DNA of 64,000 nucleotides from assembly GCF_003726035.1 (NCBI RefSeq), contig NZ_QICD01000011.1, positions 16,464-80,463 on the forward strand. Direction: 5' to 3'. The position numbers and the translations under genes were made by a program. The notes below the pieces were generated by a model. The model did not search any database. It was not told the DNA's origin and saw nothing but the letters and a program-made list of their open reading frames with translations. Shown here piece by piece: positions 1 to 8,250 of the stretch. Source of the stretch: Paraeggerthella hongkongensis. GTDB lineage: Bacteria > Actinomycetota > Coriobacteriia > Coriobacteriales > Eggerthellaceae. Within the stretch, counting starts at the first letter, position 1. The number at the start of each line of letters is the position of its first letter.

Positions 1-1
1 T

Positions 2-109
2 GACTTGCGCAGCGTGAACGCGCAGGTGGAATTCATCTTGCGTCACGCGTTGAGCGAAGCGGGCAGGTTGAAGCCTCCGCCCCCGCGCGACGAAACCGAC
101 CCTGGATAA
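2..109 (+). CDS. C-terminus of a small Arc/ribbon-helix-helix-like protein (partial)
   Basis: An open frame enters from the left edge and stops with TAA at 107-109. The 35 visible residues include a SVNAQVEFILRHAL stretch followed by a Pro/Arg/Asp-rich tail. The 'RSVNAQ-E--L--AL' pattern is typical of the second helix of short Arc-type ribbon-helix-helix DNA-binding proteins of about 50 residues. The N-terminal strand that would contact DNA lies outside the window, so the family call rests on one helix only. No partner gene (for example a toxin) is visible. Confidence 0.5.
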   Translation, partial: DLRSVNAQVEFILRHALSEAGRLKPPPPRDETDPG

Positions 110-123
110 GACGGGGACGGAGC

Positions 124-201
124 GAGACAAAGGGACGGGGTCAATGTCTCATTTTCGGCCGCAGGCCAGAAAATGAGACATTGACCCCGTCCCTTTGTCT
201 C
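124..201. repeat. REP-like palindromic element, copy 1
   Basis: This is a near-perfect inverted repeat. The arm running from 124 (gagacaaaggg...) to about 160 is answered by 164-201, with a short GC-rich centre (ggccgcaggcc). A related element lies at 32290-32371. The two copies differ inside the arms, but the changes are matched on both sides so pairing is kept. Similar 'GGGACGGGGTCAATG' palindromes in other bacteria resemble the REP elements mobilised by Y1-type REP-associated transposases. No such transposase is in this window. Confidence 0.85.
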
Positions 202-357
202 ATCGCCCGTCCTTTTTCGCTGCGGTGTCCTCCGGTTTCGAAGTGAAGGAGCAAGGGGCTTGCTTCGATATCCGAAGGGATTACACTTGAAAGGACGGGT
301 GTCGGATGGGGTTTGCGTTTGAGCCGATGCCGAAAACGTATGCGGTGAGGAGACGAC

Positions 358-1710
358 ATGGATGCTTCTGTACGCTTGAACGAGTTCGGGACGCTTGAGG
401 AAACCGTGGCTTTGCTGGAGGAGGCGTACCTATACGCCTATCCCTTGGTGCTCATGGACGTCATCAAGGATCGGACGACGAACGTGGTGGTTCCCGATGC
501 GGAGCACGCTCCCATCAACCAGCTGTTCCATGCTCAAACGCTGGCGACGCCTGATATGGTAAGCCTGACGCGTCCTAACGTGGATACAGTGTACTCGCAG
601 GCTTATCTGGACTTGGGAGCCGAGCCGGTTTTGCTGTACAAGCCCGCCACAGATCGTTACTGCTCGATTCAGACGTTCGATGGGTACTCCAACACGCCGG
701 CAGTGCTTGGCACGGGCGGGGTAGGGGGCAGCGATGCTGCAACCTACGCTTTCGTCGGGCCGTTCTGGTCGGGCGAGCTTCCGGAGGGCGTGACTAAGGT
801 CTCCATGCCCACGAATTTCGTTTGGCTGCTGCTTCGCACCAAGTGCTTTGGCGTTGACGACCTGCCGGGTGTTCGAGAGGTTCAGCAGGGCATGAGAATG
901 TACCCGCTTTCAGCCCATGCGCTGGACGAGGGCGTGGGGTACGAGTGCCCGAAGGGGTCCTACGACCCTGCGTACGACTACGTTCCCTTGGAGTTCATGC
1001 AGCGGCTTTCCGTCCAGGATTTCTTCACGCGCTTCAATGGGCTGGCTTCGGGCAACCCGGGAGCCCCCGAGGACGCTTCGGCGATAGCCCAGTTCGAAAC
1101 CGTGGGCGTCGGCGCGGGGCTGACGTTCGATATCGCATCCTTAGGGGAGGGCGTTGCCGAAGCGGCAACGTATCTGCCGACGCTTTTGGATCGCGATTTC
1201 TCGTCGGCTCATGCCGGCACCACCGTTTCGAACGGCTGGATGTTCATGGACAACCGCGTAGGCACGTTCGGCACTGATTACGCGTACCGTGCCGTGGTGG
1301 CGTTCGGCGGGTTCGCCAATCCTGTGACCATGGCGGTGTATCCATCGATGGTCATGGACGCTGCGGGAAATCCCTTGCGCGGCGATAAGTCGTACCGCCT
1401 GCATTTCGCCGCAGGCGAAACCCCGCCCCATGCAAGCGAGGGCTGGTGGTCGCTTACGGCCTATACCGAAGCGGGCAGGTTGATACCTAACGAGCTGAAC
1501 CGTTACAACATCGGCGAGGTGGACGATCTACCCTTCAACGAGGATGGATCGCTCGACCTGTATCTTCAGGCTGAAAGGCCCGCAGATGATCGCGTGCGCT
1601 TCTGGCTGCCTTTGTGCGAAGGCATATTCTCGCTGACGATGCGCATCTACCTTCCGGACGAGCGCGTCCTTTCTTTCGACTGGAAGCTTCCGCCGCTTGA
1701 AGCCGTATAG
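358..1710 (+). CDS. DUF1254/DUF1214 domain protein
   Basis: A 450-residue protein with ATG preceded by a good GAGGAG site. The N-terminal third has the DUF1254 pattern (VSLTRPNVDTVYSQAYLDLG, about residues 63-82). The C-terminal part has the DUF1214 pattern (FMDNRVGTFGTDYAYRAVVAFGG near 300, then the WWSLTAY and NRYNIG motifs). The function of the family is not established. No signal peptide or membrane segment is visible, so it is probably cytoplasmic, unlike many family members that are exported. It stands alone, with the REP-like palindrome upstream and map downstream on the same strand. A shared transcript with map is possible but there is a 153-base gap. Confidence 0.8.
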   Translation: MDASVRLNEFGTLEETVALLEEAYLYAYPLVLMDVIKDRTTNVVVPDAEHAPINQLFHAQTLATPDMVSLTRPNVDTVYSQAYLDLGAEPVLLYKPATDRYCSIQTFDGYSNTPAVLGTGGVGGSDAATYAFVGPFWSGELPEGVTKVSMPTNFVWLLLRTKCFGVDDLPGVREVQQGMRMYPLSAHALDEGVGYECPKGSYDPAYDYVPLEFMQRLSVQDFFTRFNGLASGNPGAPEDASAIAQFETVGVGAGLTFDIASLGEGVAEAATYLPTLLDRDFSSAHAGTTVSNGWMFMDNRVGTFGTDYAYRAVVAFGGFANPVTMAVYPSMVMDAAGNPLRGDKSYRLHFAAGETPPHASEGWWSLTAYTEAGRLIPNELNRYNIGEVDDLPFNEDGSLDLYLQAERPADDRVRFWLPLCEGIFSLTMRIYLPDERVLSFDWKLPPLEAV

Positions 1711-1863
1711 CCCGACCTTGTGCACGGCCGTTGTGCGAGCTGCGGCCTGATCGGCTTGCGGCGGCAAGCTGCGGGGGAGTCGGGAGCCGTAGGATTTGGC
1801 AGGGGTGCTATACTGGTCGGCGACAAAAGAACGGGCGCGTTAGAGGCAAGGTGCGTTGAAAGC

Positions 1864-2634
1864 ATGATCATAAAGAAGTCGAAGGCCGAGATCGAGGCCA
1901 TGAAGGAAGCCGGTCGCATTTCGGCTTTGGTGTTGCGCGAGGTGGGATCCCATGTTCGAGCGGGCGTGTCCACGCTTGAGCTGGACGAGCTGGCGGAAAC
2001 CATCATCCGTGCAGAGGGCGGTATACCTGCGTTCAAGGGCTACGGCGGATTCCCCGGCTCGATCTGCGCGTCGGTGAACGACCAGATCGTGCACGGTATC
2101 CCCTCTGCGAACGTGGTGCTCAAAGACGGAGACATCCTGTCCGTCGATACGGGCGCCACGGTTGACGGATGGGTGGGGGACAACGCCTGGACCTACCCCG
2201 TGGGGAAGATCTCGGCCGAAAAGCAGCGCCTGCTCGAGGTGACCGAGCAGTGCATGTGGGCGGGGCTCGACGCTGCGCGACCGGGCAATCGCCTGGGGGA
2301 TATCGGGCATGCCGTTCAATCGATCGCCGAAGCGGCTGGTTTCGGCGTGGTGCGCGAATACGTGGGGCACGGCATTGGGCGCGACATGCACGAGGATCCC
2401 AACGTGCCGAACTTCGGCCGGAAGCACACGGGCGTCAAGCTTGAGGCGGGCATGGTGCTGGCTATCGAGCCTATGGTGAACGTGGGAACGTACAAGACGC
2501 GCGTGATGCCCGACGGATGGCTGGTGTGCACGCGCGACGGCCTGCCTTCGGCTCACTTTGAGAAGACGGTGGCCATCACCGAGGACGGTCCGCTTATCCT
2601 GACCACGGAAGAAGGGCGCGAGCGCCCGGTGTGA
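1864..2634 (+). CDS. map: Methionine aminopeptidase, type I
   Basis: Removes the initiator methionine from nascent cytosolic proteins. The protein is 256 residues, the usual length for the short bacterial type I enzyme. All five metal ligands are present: Asp95 (SVDTGA), Asp106 (GDNAW), His169 (GHGIG), Glu202 (IEPM) and Glu233 (FEKT). His176 (MHEDP) is also conserved. I chose the ATG at 1864 (MIIKKSKAEI) because homology begins there. The frame is open further upstream but carries unrelated sequence, and the ribosome site is weak. In many bacteria map sits in the ribosomal-protein cluster; here it is a separate gene followed by a bidirectional terminator. Confidence 0.95.
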   Translation: MIIKKSKAEIEAMKEAGRISALVLREVGSHVRAGVSTLELDELAETIIRAEGGIPAFKGYGGFPGSICASVNDQIVHGIPSANVVLKDGDILSVDTGATVDGWVGDNAWTYPVGKISAEKQRLLEVTEQCMWAGLDAARPGNRLGDIGHAVQSIAEAAGFGVVREYVGHGIGRDMHEDPNVPNFGRKHTGVKLEAGMVLAIEPMVNVGTYKTRVMPDGWLVCTRDGLPSAHFEKTVAITEDGPLILTTEEGRERPV

Positions 2635-2654
2635 TCACCTAAAGACTCTATGCA

Positions 2655-2689
2655 AAACGGAAGGCCCTCGTTGTGAGGGCCTTCCGTTT
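2655..2689. terminator. Bidirectional terminator between map and the flavin reductase
   Basis: A perfect 15-bp stem (aaacggaaggccctc) with a gttgt loop lies between two convergent genes. An A-run on the left arm and a T-run on the right arm let it work on both strands. Confidence 0.85.
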
Positions 2690-2708
2690 GGAGGGGGGGG
2701 GTGCCAGG

Positions 2709-4304
2709 CTAGGCGCTGTAGTACTTCATGGCTTCTTGAGCTGCTATGCGGCCCGTTACGGTGCCCATGCACATGGAGGCGCCGCTTACGGCGTAGCGCA
2801 TGTAGAACAGCTCGGCATTGGCGATGGTTCCGCCACCGTACAGGCCGGGAACGGGCTTGCGATCTTTGTCGAGCACTTCCGCTTTCGTGCTGATGACGAG
2901 CTGGCCGAACGAGTCGTTGGTGTTCGGCGTGATCTGGACGGCGTAGAACGGCGCCTGCACGACGGGCTGAAGATCTTCGGGCTTCTTATGGAAGGCCGGG
3001 TCCTCGCCAGCTTCGCAGAGCTTGTTGTACTGCTCGATCGTCTTCGTCAGGGGATAGCCGGGCAGACCTGCTTGCTCGGCCAGCTCTTCGATGGTGTCGG
3101 CGGTGTTGACGACGCCCTTTTCGACACCCTTCTTCAACAGCTCCATGCGCTTGTCGGTCTGCTGCGAGTCGCAGATGATGAAGAACTCTTTGCGACCGCT
3201 CTGGATGAACGGCGTGAAGTAGTCGAACTGGCTGGTCATGGATTCGTTCGCGCAACGGTAGCCAAGGTCGGTTACGAACACGCCCGTGTTGATCATGCGC
3301 AGCTGCGACAGCTCGTCGTTGAGCGGCAGGGGTTCTTTGCCTACCAGGTGGATTTGCGAAAGGCCGCCCTTGAGCAGCGTGAGGGCTCCGGCGTCTTTGC
3401 CCAGTTCGATGCCGTCGCCCGTGTTGCTGGGGCTTGAGAAGGTGTGCCAGCCTACCGTGCCGGGTGCGTACAGTTCCTTCGACCAGTCTTGGCCGTCGAA
3501 GCCGCCGGATGCCAGCATGACCGCTTTGGCGGAAATCGTGTACTCGACGTCGCCCTTTCGAGCGATGACTCCGGATACTTTGCCATTGTCCGTGGTTATT
3601 TTAATGGCGCGCGTTTCCATCATGAGCTCGGCGCCGTTCTCTTCCGCTTTGGCGATGAGCGTGTCGATGATGCCCTTACCGCCGTCGGCGGCCACCATGG
3701 ATCGGTCGGATACGCCGTCGCCCGCCTTCTTCTTGAAGTCGCAGCCGAAGCCGACCAGCCAGTCCATGGCTGCGCCGCCGTTTTCCGCCACCATGCGGCA
3801 GATGTCCATGTTCGCGTCCCCGTCGGACTGATCGAACAGGAATTGGGCGATCTCATCCGGCGTACCATAGTTGGTGAGGCCCATGCTGTCTTGCTTCTTG
3901 GATCCGCAGCAGTAGAAATTGCCCGTGCAGATGGACGAATCTCCGCCCGTGACGGTGTGCTTCTCAAGGATGATGACGCGCGCTCCGGCAAGCGAAGCCT
4001 CGACGGCGGCGCTCATGCCGGCGATGCCGCTGCCGATGACTACGATGTCGGCATCCTTCGATTCTTGGGATTTGGCCGGCGTCTCGGCAACCGCTTGCAC
4101 GGTATCCGCTTTGGCCGTGTTGCCGCTTCCGTTCGAAGCGCCGTCGGATTCCTGCGCAGCGGAGCCGGTGCTTGCCTGCGGTGCGCAGCCGGCAAGTCCG
4201 CTGCCGGCAACTACGGCAGCCGTTGCGCCCAAGCCGAGCAGAAACGACCGACGCGTGAACCCTTGCGATGCGGCCTCGGCAGCTTCGATACCCTTGTCGT
4301 GCAT
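2709..4304 (-). CDS. Tat-exported FAD-binding reductase (flavocytochrome c/fumarate reductase family)
   Basis: A 531-residue flavoprotein. The N-terminus has a twin-arginine signal (TRRSFLLGLGATAAVV) ending in a lipobox-like SGLAGC near residue 45, so it is probably exported folded and may be lipid-anchored. A Rossmann FAD motif follows (DIVVIGSGIAGMSAAVEA, about residue 85), with the closing FAD motif near the C-terminus (YGGGTIANAELF). There is no CxxCH heme motif, so electrons must come from a separate carrier not seen here. The family includes fumarate, urocanate and other enoate reductases; the substrate cannot be read from sequence. The gene lies downstream of a membrane-LuxR regulator on the same strand, a recurring pairing in Eggerthellaceae, which suggests substrate-induced expression. 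Confidence 0.85.
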   Translation of the reverse strand: MHDKGIEAAEAASQGFTRRSFLLGLGATAAVVAGSGLAGCAPQASTGSAAQESDGASNGSGNTAKADTVQAVAETPAKSQESKDADIVVIGSGIAGMSAAVEASLAGARVIILEKHTVTGGDSSICTGNFYCCGSKKQDSMGLTNYGTPDEIAQFLFDQSDGDANMDICRMVAENGGAAMDWLVGFGCDFKKKAGDGVSDRSMVAADGGKGIIDTLIAKAEENGAELMMETRAIKITTDNGKVSGVIARKGDVEYTISAKAVMLASGGFDGQDWSKELYAPGTVGWHTFSSPSNTGDGIELGKDAGALTLLKGGLSQIHLVGKEPLPLNDELSQLRMINTGVFVTDLGYRCANESMTSQFDYFTPFIQSGRKEFFIICDSQQTDKRMELLKKGVEKGVVNTADTIEELAEQAGLPGYPLTKTIEQYNKLCEAGEDPAFHKKPEDLQPVVQAPFYAVQITPNTNDSFGQLVISTKAEVLDKDRKPVPGLYGGGTIANAELFYMRYAVSGASMCMGTVTGRIAAQEAMKYYSA

Positions 4305-4417
4305 GATGTCCTCCCAATCCTTGTGGTTTCGCGAACCTCCCTGTTCGCTCTGGGCTCATCATACGAACAGAGGGATCTCGAACCAGCACCAAAAGGGGTG
4401 GGGAAGGTGAAATTGTC

Positions 4418-4464
4418 AAGCAAAGCCGCCCACCCTCCATAATGGAGGGTGGGCGGCTTTGCTT
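4418..4464. terminator. Strong hairpin between regulator and reductase
   Basis: Arms 4418-4440 and 4442-4464 are perfectly complementary (aagcaaagccgcccaccctcc...), followed on the plus strand by a T-run. Both flanking genes are on the minus strand, where the T-run would precede the hairpin. It may therefore end the regulator transcript only partially, or attenuate read-through into the reductase gene. Confidence 0.6.
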
Positions 4465-4509
4465 CTTTTTTTAATGCTTTGAACTGCGAAAATCGATACA
4501 GCAAGACGT

Positions 4510-5994
4510 CTATAGTGCCGCGCGGTCGCGATAAAGCTCAACGCGATCGATGAGGTCTTGCTTGTCGAACGATCCTGTTTTTTGATAGACGTTGTGGATG
4601 TATCCCTTGATGGTGTTGGGAGACAGGCCAAGCTCGGCTGCGATGTAGGTGCGCGTTCGTCCCTGGCAGAGTAAAGCTAGAACTTCGCTCTCGCGCGCGG
4701 TCATAGCATGCTCTTCCGCGAAGGTCCGAAGAAGCAAGGCGGGGTCCTCGCGGTTTTCGGGCGCGGGCGAGCTGGTTTTGCTTGCGCGCTCGGAGCTGTC
4801 TGTCTGCTTCTGGATTCTGCGTTCGAGTCGCGTGGACAAGATGGGGTTCATGGCCAGCACGAAAAGGGAAGTAAGCGATATGAGGGCAAGTCCGGTCGCA
4901 GGGCTTCCCTGAGCCAAGACTCGTGCCCCCAGGGCTACGCCGGCAAGAATAAGCAGCCCGCCGATGCCCAGCGCGGTTCCCAAATACACCCAAAGCGACA
5001 CGTTGTCGCGCTCGCTGAGCTGGCACACGATGATGCGCACGTTCATGCAGGAAAGATAGAAAGCCACGAACACTAGCACGGTCGCGGCGATGTGCGCCGC
5101 AGGCGAGGTGACGAAGGGCAGCGCGACAAGGGCGATGGCCACGATGGGGAACAGCATGCCATACAGGTCAGACACCTGAACGGCGCGTTTGCGCAGAAAC
5201 GAAGCGCCCAGCATGATCATCGAGGCCACCACGATGCCCAGCATGGCTTGCGCCTGGATGGGAATGATGTCGGTTTCGGCGGTGGCAGCCACCTGGCTGA
5301 CGGCTCCGAACGCGAACGAGAACACCGCCAGATACGAAACGGCTTTCACGAAATTGATGATGCCTGCTTCTGAGATGCTGATGCGCCTTCCCGCCGCTTC
5401 AAGCTCCTGTCGAGCGACCAAAGGCACCGCTGACACGATGATTATGGTAAGCGCGAATGCAAGCTCCACGATTCCGCTTGCCGAGAAGATGATGGTCGCC
5501 GCGATTCCGCCTATCAGGTAGGCTAGGGGAATCGCGCGCGCCAGGGAGGGGCCGCCTTCTCGCGAGAGTGCGGATATTCGCGCCATCCATCCCAGTTCCG
5601 CGGTTGCGAGGCCGTATCCGATGCTGCCCGACACCACGATGGCGTAAAGCCATCCGCCCTCGATTGCCCCAAGAAGCCGTGCAAGCATGAGCGCGTTGCC
5701 AAGAAACGCCGCGCCGAATGCCGTGGCCATGCGCAGGCGGTGCTCTGCTTTGCGGCGAAACACGTGAAGGGCCGCCGTGATCAGCATAGTAGCCGTGTAC
5801 GCGATGAAGAAGAGCGCGCCGAACGAGTTCCCGGCTCCGTGGGAGAGGCTCATTTCCTGAAGAAACGTGCTCGAGATCATGAGCGGGAACGTGAGCCCAC
5901 ACACGATGCCATAGCCTGCAGAGACCGTGATCAGGCTGCGAAGGTCGTGGCGAGCATTGCAGCTTCCCGTGCTTGAGGGGACGTCGGCGTTCAT
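4510..5994 (-). CDS. LuxR-family regulator with multi-pass membrane domain
   Basis: A 494-residue protein with two parts. Residues about 25-390 form roughly 10-12 hydrophobic segments resembling a transporter-like sensor domain. Residues about 425-490 form a LuxR helix-turn-helix (MTARESEVLALLCQGRTRTYIAAELGLSPNTIKGYIHNVYQKTG). The architecture suggests a one-component membrane sensor that binds DNA directly. Proteins of this kind are strongly expanded in Eggerthellaceae beside Tat-exported reductases, as here, where the reductase lies immediately downstream. It starts one base after the stop of the ATP-grasp gene, so the two are translationally linked. The ligand is unknown. Confidence 0.85.
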   Translation of the reverse strand: MNADVPSSTGSCNARHDLRSLITVSAGYGIVCGLTFPLMISSTFLQEMSLSHGAGNSFGALFFIAYTATMLITAALHVFRRKAEHRLRMATAFGAAFLGNALMLARLLGAIEGGWLYAIVVSGSIGYGLATAELGWMARISALSREGGPSLARAIPLAYLIGGIAATIIFSASGIVELAFALTIIIVSAVPLVARQELEAAGRRISISEAGIINFVKAVSYLAVFSFAFGAVSQVAATAETDIIPIQAQAMLGIVVASMIMLGASFLRKRAVQVSDLYGMLFPIVAIALVALPFVTSPAAHIAATVLVFVAFYLSCMNVRIIVCQLSERDNVSLWVYLGTALGIGGLLILAGVALGARVLAQGSPATGLALISLTSLFVLAMNPILSTRLERRIQKQTDSSERASKTSSPAPENREDPALLLRTFAEEHAMTARESEVLALLCQGRTRTYIAAELGLSPNTIKGYIHNVYQKTGSFDKQDLIDRVELYRDRAAL

Positions 5995-5995
5995 G

Positions 5996-7285
5996 TTACT
6001 TCAGCTGCTTGCCGTCGGTATCCCAGTAGAAGCGCTTGAACTTCGGGATTTGGTTTACGTGCATGATGCGCGCCCACATGTTGTGTATGAACGAGTCCGG
6101 CCCGTAATGCAGCGGGTAGGGCTCGGCTGTGCGACGCAGCACGTCAAGGGCTTGTTGCAGGCGCGCGCGGTTCTCCATGCTGCGGTCGAGCACGTAGCGG
6201 GGTACGCAGCTGTACAGATAAGGGTCGTATGCTTCGCGGTAGTCGATGCGCTCTCCCAGGATGAATTCGCGCACGATGAGCGTGGTGAAGTTCACGCCGC
6301 CCAGGCTCATGTAGTAGGTGTTGCGTCCGCAGCGCGTGTTCACCTCGAAGAATCGGAAGGACCCGTCCCGTTCGTCGTACTTGATGTCGAAGTTCGCGAA
6401 TCCGCGGTACCCGATGCGGGCGAGCATCCTTTTCGCGGCTTCGATGATGGCTTCTTCGCGTTCTCCCATGATGCACAGCGGATTGCCGAGCGCGGTGGGA
6501 TCGTGGTCTTGAAGGCACACGACGCCGCCCGACACTACGCGCATGTCTCCCGACGCGTCCGAGAACGTGGTGAGCGTGCGGATCGCGTCGTCGCCGCCGG
6601 GGATGAAGTCTTGCAGCACCAGTTCGTTGTTGTAATTGGACGTGCGGATGCTGCGCCACACCTGGGCAAGCTCTTCCGGCGTCTCGATCTCGTAGATCTT
6701 GCGCCATCCTTCGATGGTGGCGTCTTGGAACTGCGCCGAGTTCGAGGGCTTCGCGATGAGCGGATAGGGGAAGTCGTGCACGGGCAGCTCGTCGGGGCCG
6801 TTTTCGCCGCAGTCGAAGTACCAGGTGCGCGGGTAGGGGATGTCCAGCTCTTCGCACAGTTCGTAGAAGCGGCGCTTCTGGGTGATCTCGTCAAGCAGCT
6901 CGAAATCGATGTAGGGGACCGTGTAGCCTGTGGCCTCCAGGCGCGCCTTTCCGGCGGACAGCATGCGCGCGTGGCAGTCGTCGCAGCCCAGAACCAGCAG
7001 CACGCGCTCGGGGTCTTCGGCGTGCGTTTGCGCGGCCACGCGCTCGAGCGCGTCGTACAGACCTTCCGGATCGTGGATGAGCGGCTCCAGGCGATAATCG
7101 GTGAACCGGCTGCTCGACAGCATCTTGATGTCCTGCGTTGCCAGCACGATGGTGCGTGTGATGCCGTATGCGCGGTGCAGCTCGCGCACGTAGCTGTACG
7201 CTAGGATGTCGCCGCCGACAACGACGGGCTGCAGCCGACGCTGCACGTCGGCGGGGTTCTTGATGAGGGGGCTCTGCTCGGTCAT
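5996..7285 (-). CDS. ATP-grasp carboxylate-amine ligase family protein
   Basis: A 429-residue protein. I place the start at the ATG complementary to 7283-7285 (MTEQSPLIKN) because it has an AAGGAG site at proper spacing. The frame is open upstream but low-complexity. The N-terminus carries a nucleotide-binding-like pre-ATP-grasp fold (PVVVGGDILAYSYVREL). The centre has the ATP-grasp substrate and ATP loops (PYPLIAKPSNS near 170) and a metal-binding end (FRFFEVNTRCGRNTYY). This resembles the COG3919 group, which includes D-aspartate ligase used for peptidoglycan cross-bridges, but substrate specificity cannot be inferred. The stop nearly touches the start of the membrane-LuxR gene, suggesting one operon. 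Confidence 0.75.
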   Translation of the reverse strand: MTEQSPLIKNPADVQRRLQPVVVGGDILAYSYVRELHRAYGITRTIVLATQDIKMLSSSRFTDYRLEPLIHDPEGLYDALERVAAQTHAEDPERVLLVLGCDDCHARMLSAGKARLEATGYTVPYIDFELLDEITQKRRFYELCEELDIPYPRTWYFDCGENGPDELPVHDFPYPLIAKPSNSAQFQDATIEGWRKIYEIETPEELAQVWRSIRTSNYNNELVLQDFIPGGDDAIRTLTTFSDASGDMRVVSGGVVCLQDHDPTALGNPLCIMGEREEAIIEAAKRMLARIGYRGFANFDIKYDERDGSFRFFEVNTRCGRNTYYMSLGGVNFTTLIVREFILGERIDYREAYDPYLYSCVPRYVLDRSMENRARLQQALDVLRRTAEPYPLHYGPDSFIHNMWARIMHVNQIPKFKRFYWDTDGKQLK

Positions 7286-7388
7286 GTCCTGAATCTCCTT
7301 GTGAGTCGAAATCCTGCCCATTATCCCACAGTGCGCGCGGCGGCGGCTGCGTTTCGCGAAAGTGCCCATATCGCGTTCTCGCCGCTTT

Positions 7389-7417
7389 CGGCCCCACGTG
7401 TTTCGACGGTGGGGCCG
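7389..7417. repeat. Hairpin upstream of the ATP-grasp gene
   Basis: A 9-bp GC-rich stem (cggccccac / gtggggccg) with an 11-base loop. There is no T-run, so its role is unclear. Confidence 0.5.
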
Positions 7418-7425
7418 GGGCTCTG

Positions 7426-7565
7426 CCAAAACGAGCGAGTTTTGCGGCGATTTTTCGCCCTGTTGAGGCAATGTGGCTATGAGCGTTTTTCATCATGCCT
7501 GGTCGTAGGCTTGTAGGTTGAGTTTATCCTGGGTTGAGGATCAACAAAACTCTTCCGTTTTGACA
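7426..7565 (+). repeat. 140-bp MITE-like intergenic element, copy A
   Basis: The segment begins ccaaaacgagcgagttttg and ends ctcttccgttttgac, giving imperfect terminal inverted repeats. It aligns along its whole length and in the same orientation with 43605-43745. Shared features include the GGCGATTTTTCGCC mini-hairpin just inside the left end and TTATCCT in the right half. It fills most of the 383-base gap between the ATP-grasp and DUF1648 genes. No protein is encoded. Confidence 0.75.
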
Positions 7566-7668
7566 AACTCGCACCCTTCAAGCGGGCCGCGCTCGGCCAT
7601 GACGTGCGCGGTCCGTTTGAAGGCGGGTTCGACCCTTGCGCGCCCGTGCTTGCCCCGTGTCGGCTCCC

Positions 7669-8016
7669 TCATTGCGTGTCAAAAGACATCAAGAAAAGAA
7701 GAAAGATTTGGATGGCGTTCATGCTTATTTGGGCAAAGAGGAGGAGGGTGCGTCCGCCGTGTGCGTCGGTACCGTGCACAAGGCCCATTGCGGCTAGCTT
7801 GTCCATAAACGCGTACATGACGGCGAACAGTGCGCAGCAGCCTGTCATGAGAAAGCCTATTTCAAACGCTTCGTATTTGGAGCCGATGCGGTCGATGCCG
7901 TTTGCGCCTATATGAAGCGGAACGGTGTCGGGCATGGCGAACAGGACGGCGAGTCCCGTCGTGACGAGGGGGAGGGCGGCAAGTGCGATCATTGCGATCA
8001 GTCCAGAGCGTTTCAT
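7669..8016 (-). CDS. Small DUF1648-type membrane protein
   Basis: A 115-residue protein with about three hydrophobic helices. The first (LIAMIALAALPLVTTGLAVLF) is followed by the DUF1648 signature 'MPDTVPLHIGANGIDRIGSKYE', which matches the 'P-xxPxHf-xxGxxD' motif of SdpI-like immunity proteins. Only this module is present, without the C-terminal SdpI half. The start at 8016 is chosen for its AAAGGA site; a second ATG six codons upstream lacks one. The function is unknown. It is a single gene, divergent from asnB. Confidence 0.7.
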   Translation of the reverse strand: MKRSGLIAMIALAALPLVTTGLAVLFAMPDTVPLHIGANGIDRIGSKYEAFEIGFLMTGCCALFAVMYAFMDKLAAMGLVHGTDAHGGRTLLLFAQISMNAIQIFLLFLMSFDTQ

Positions 8017-8250
8017 CGCTGTCCTTTGTTGCATGCGGGCTTTGAAGCTGACTCTTGAGCGGGATGCTTGGACTCAGGGTCGGCCGATCTTGCTCCTCTA
8101 GTTTACGATATGCCTCTTGTTCCTGCACTCCCTGCGGGTTTCGTGAAATGCAAGCAGGAGGGGAACGGGTGGCGTATCATATCGACGTTAACGACTAAAA
8201 CCCGCGCTGCGCAAACAAGGCGGCGCGTACGCAGGAGGAGAACCAGCTAC

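Noticed and set aside
141..359. Small frames starting inside the two REP-like palindromes (also 32309-32560)
   Set aside because: Their similar N- or C-termini come from the repeat itself, not from protein conservation.
8068..8250. N-terminal extension of asparagine synthetase
   Set aside because: The catalytic Cys must follow the initiator Met, which fixes the start at 8251 with AGGAGGAG in front.
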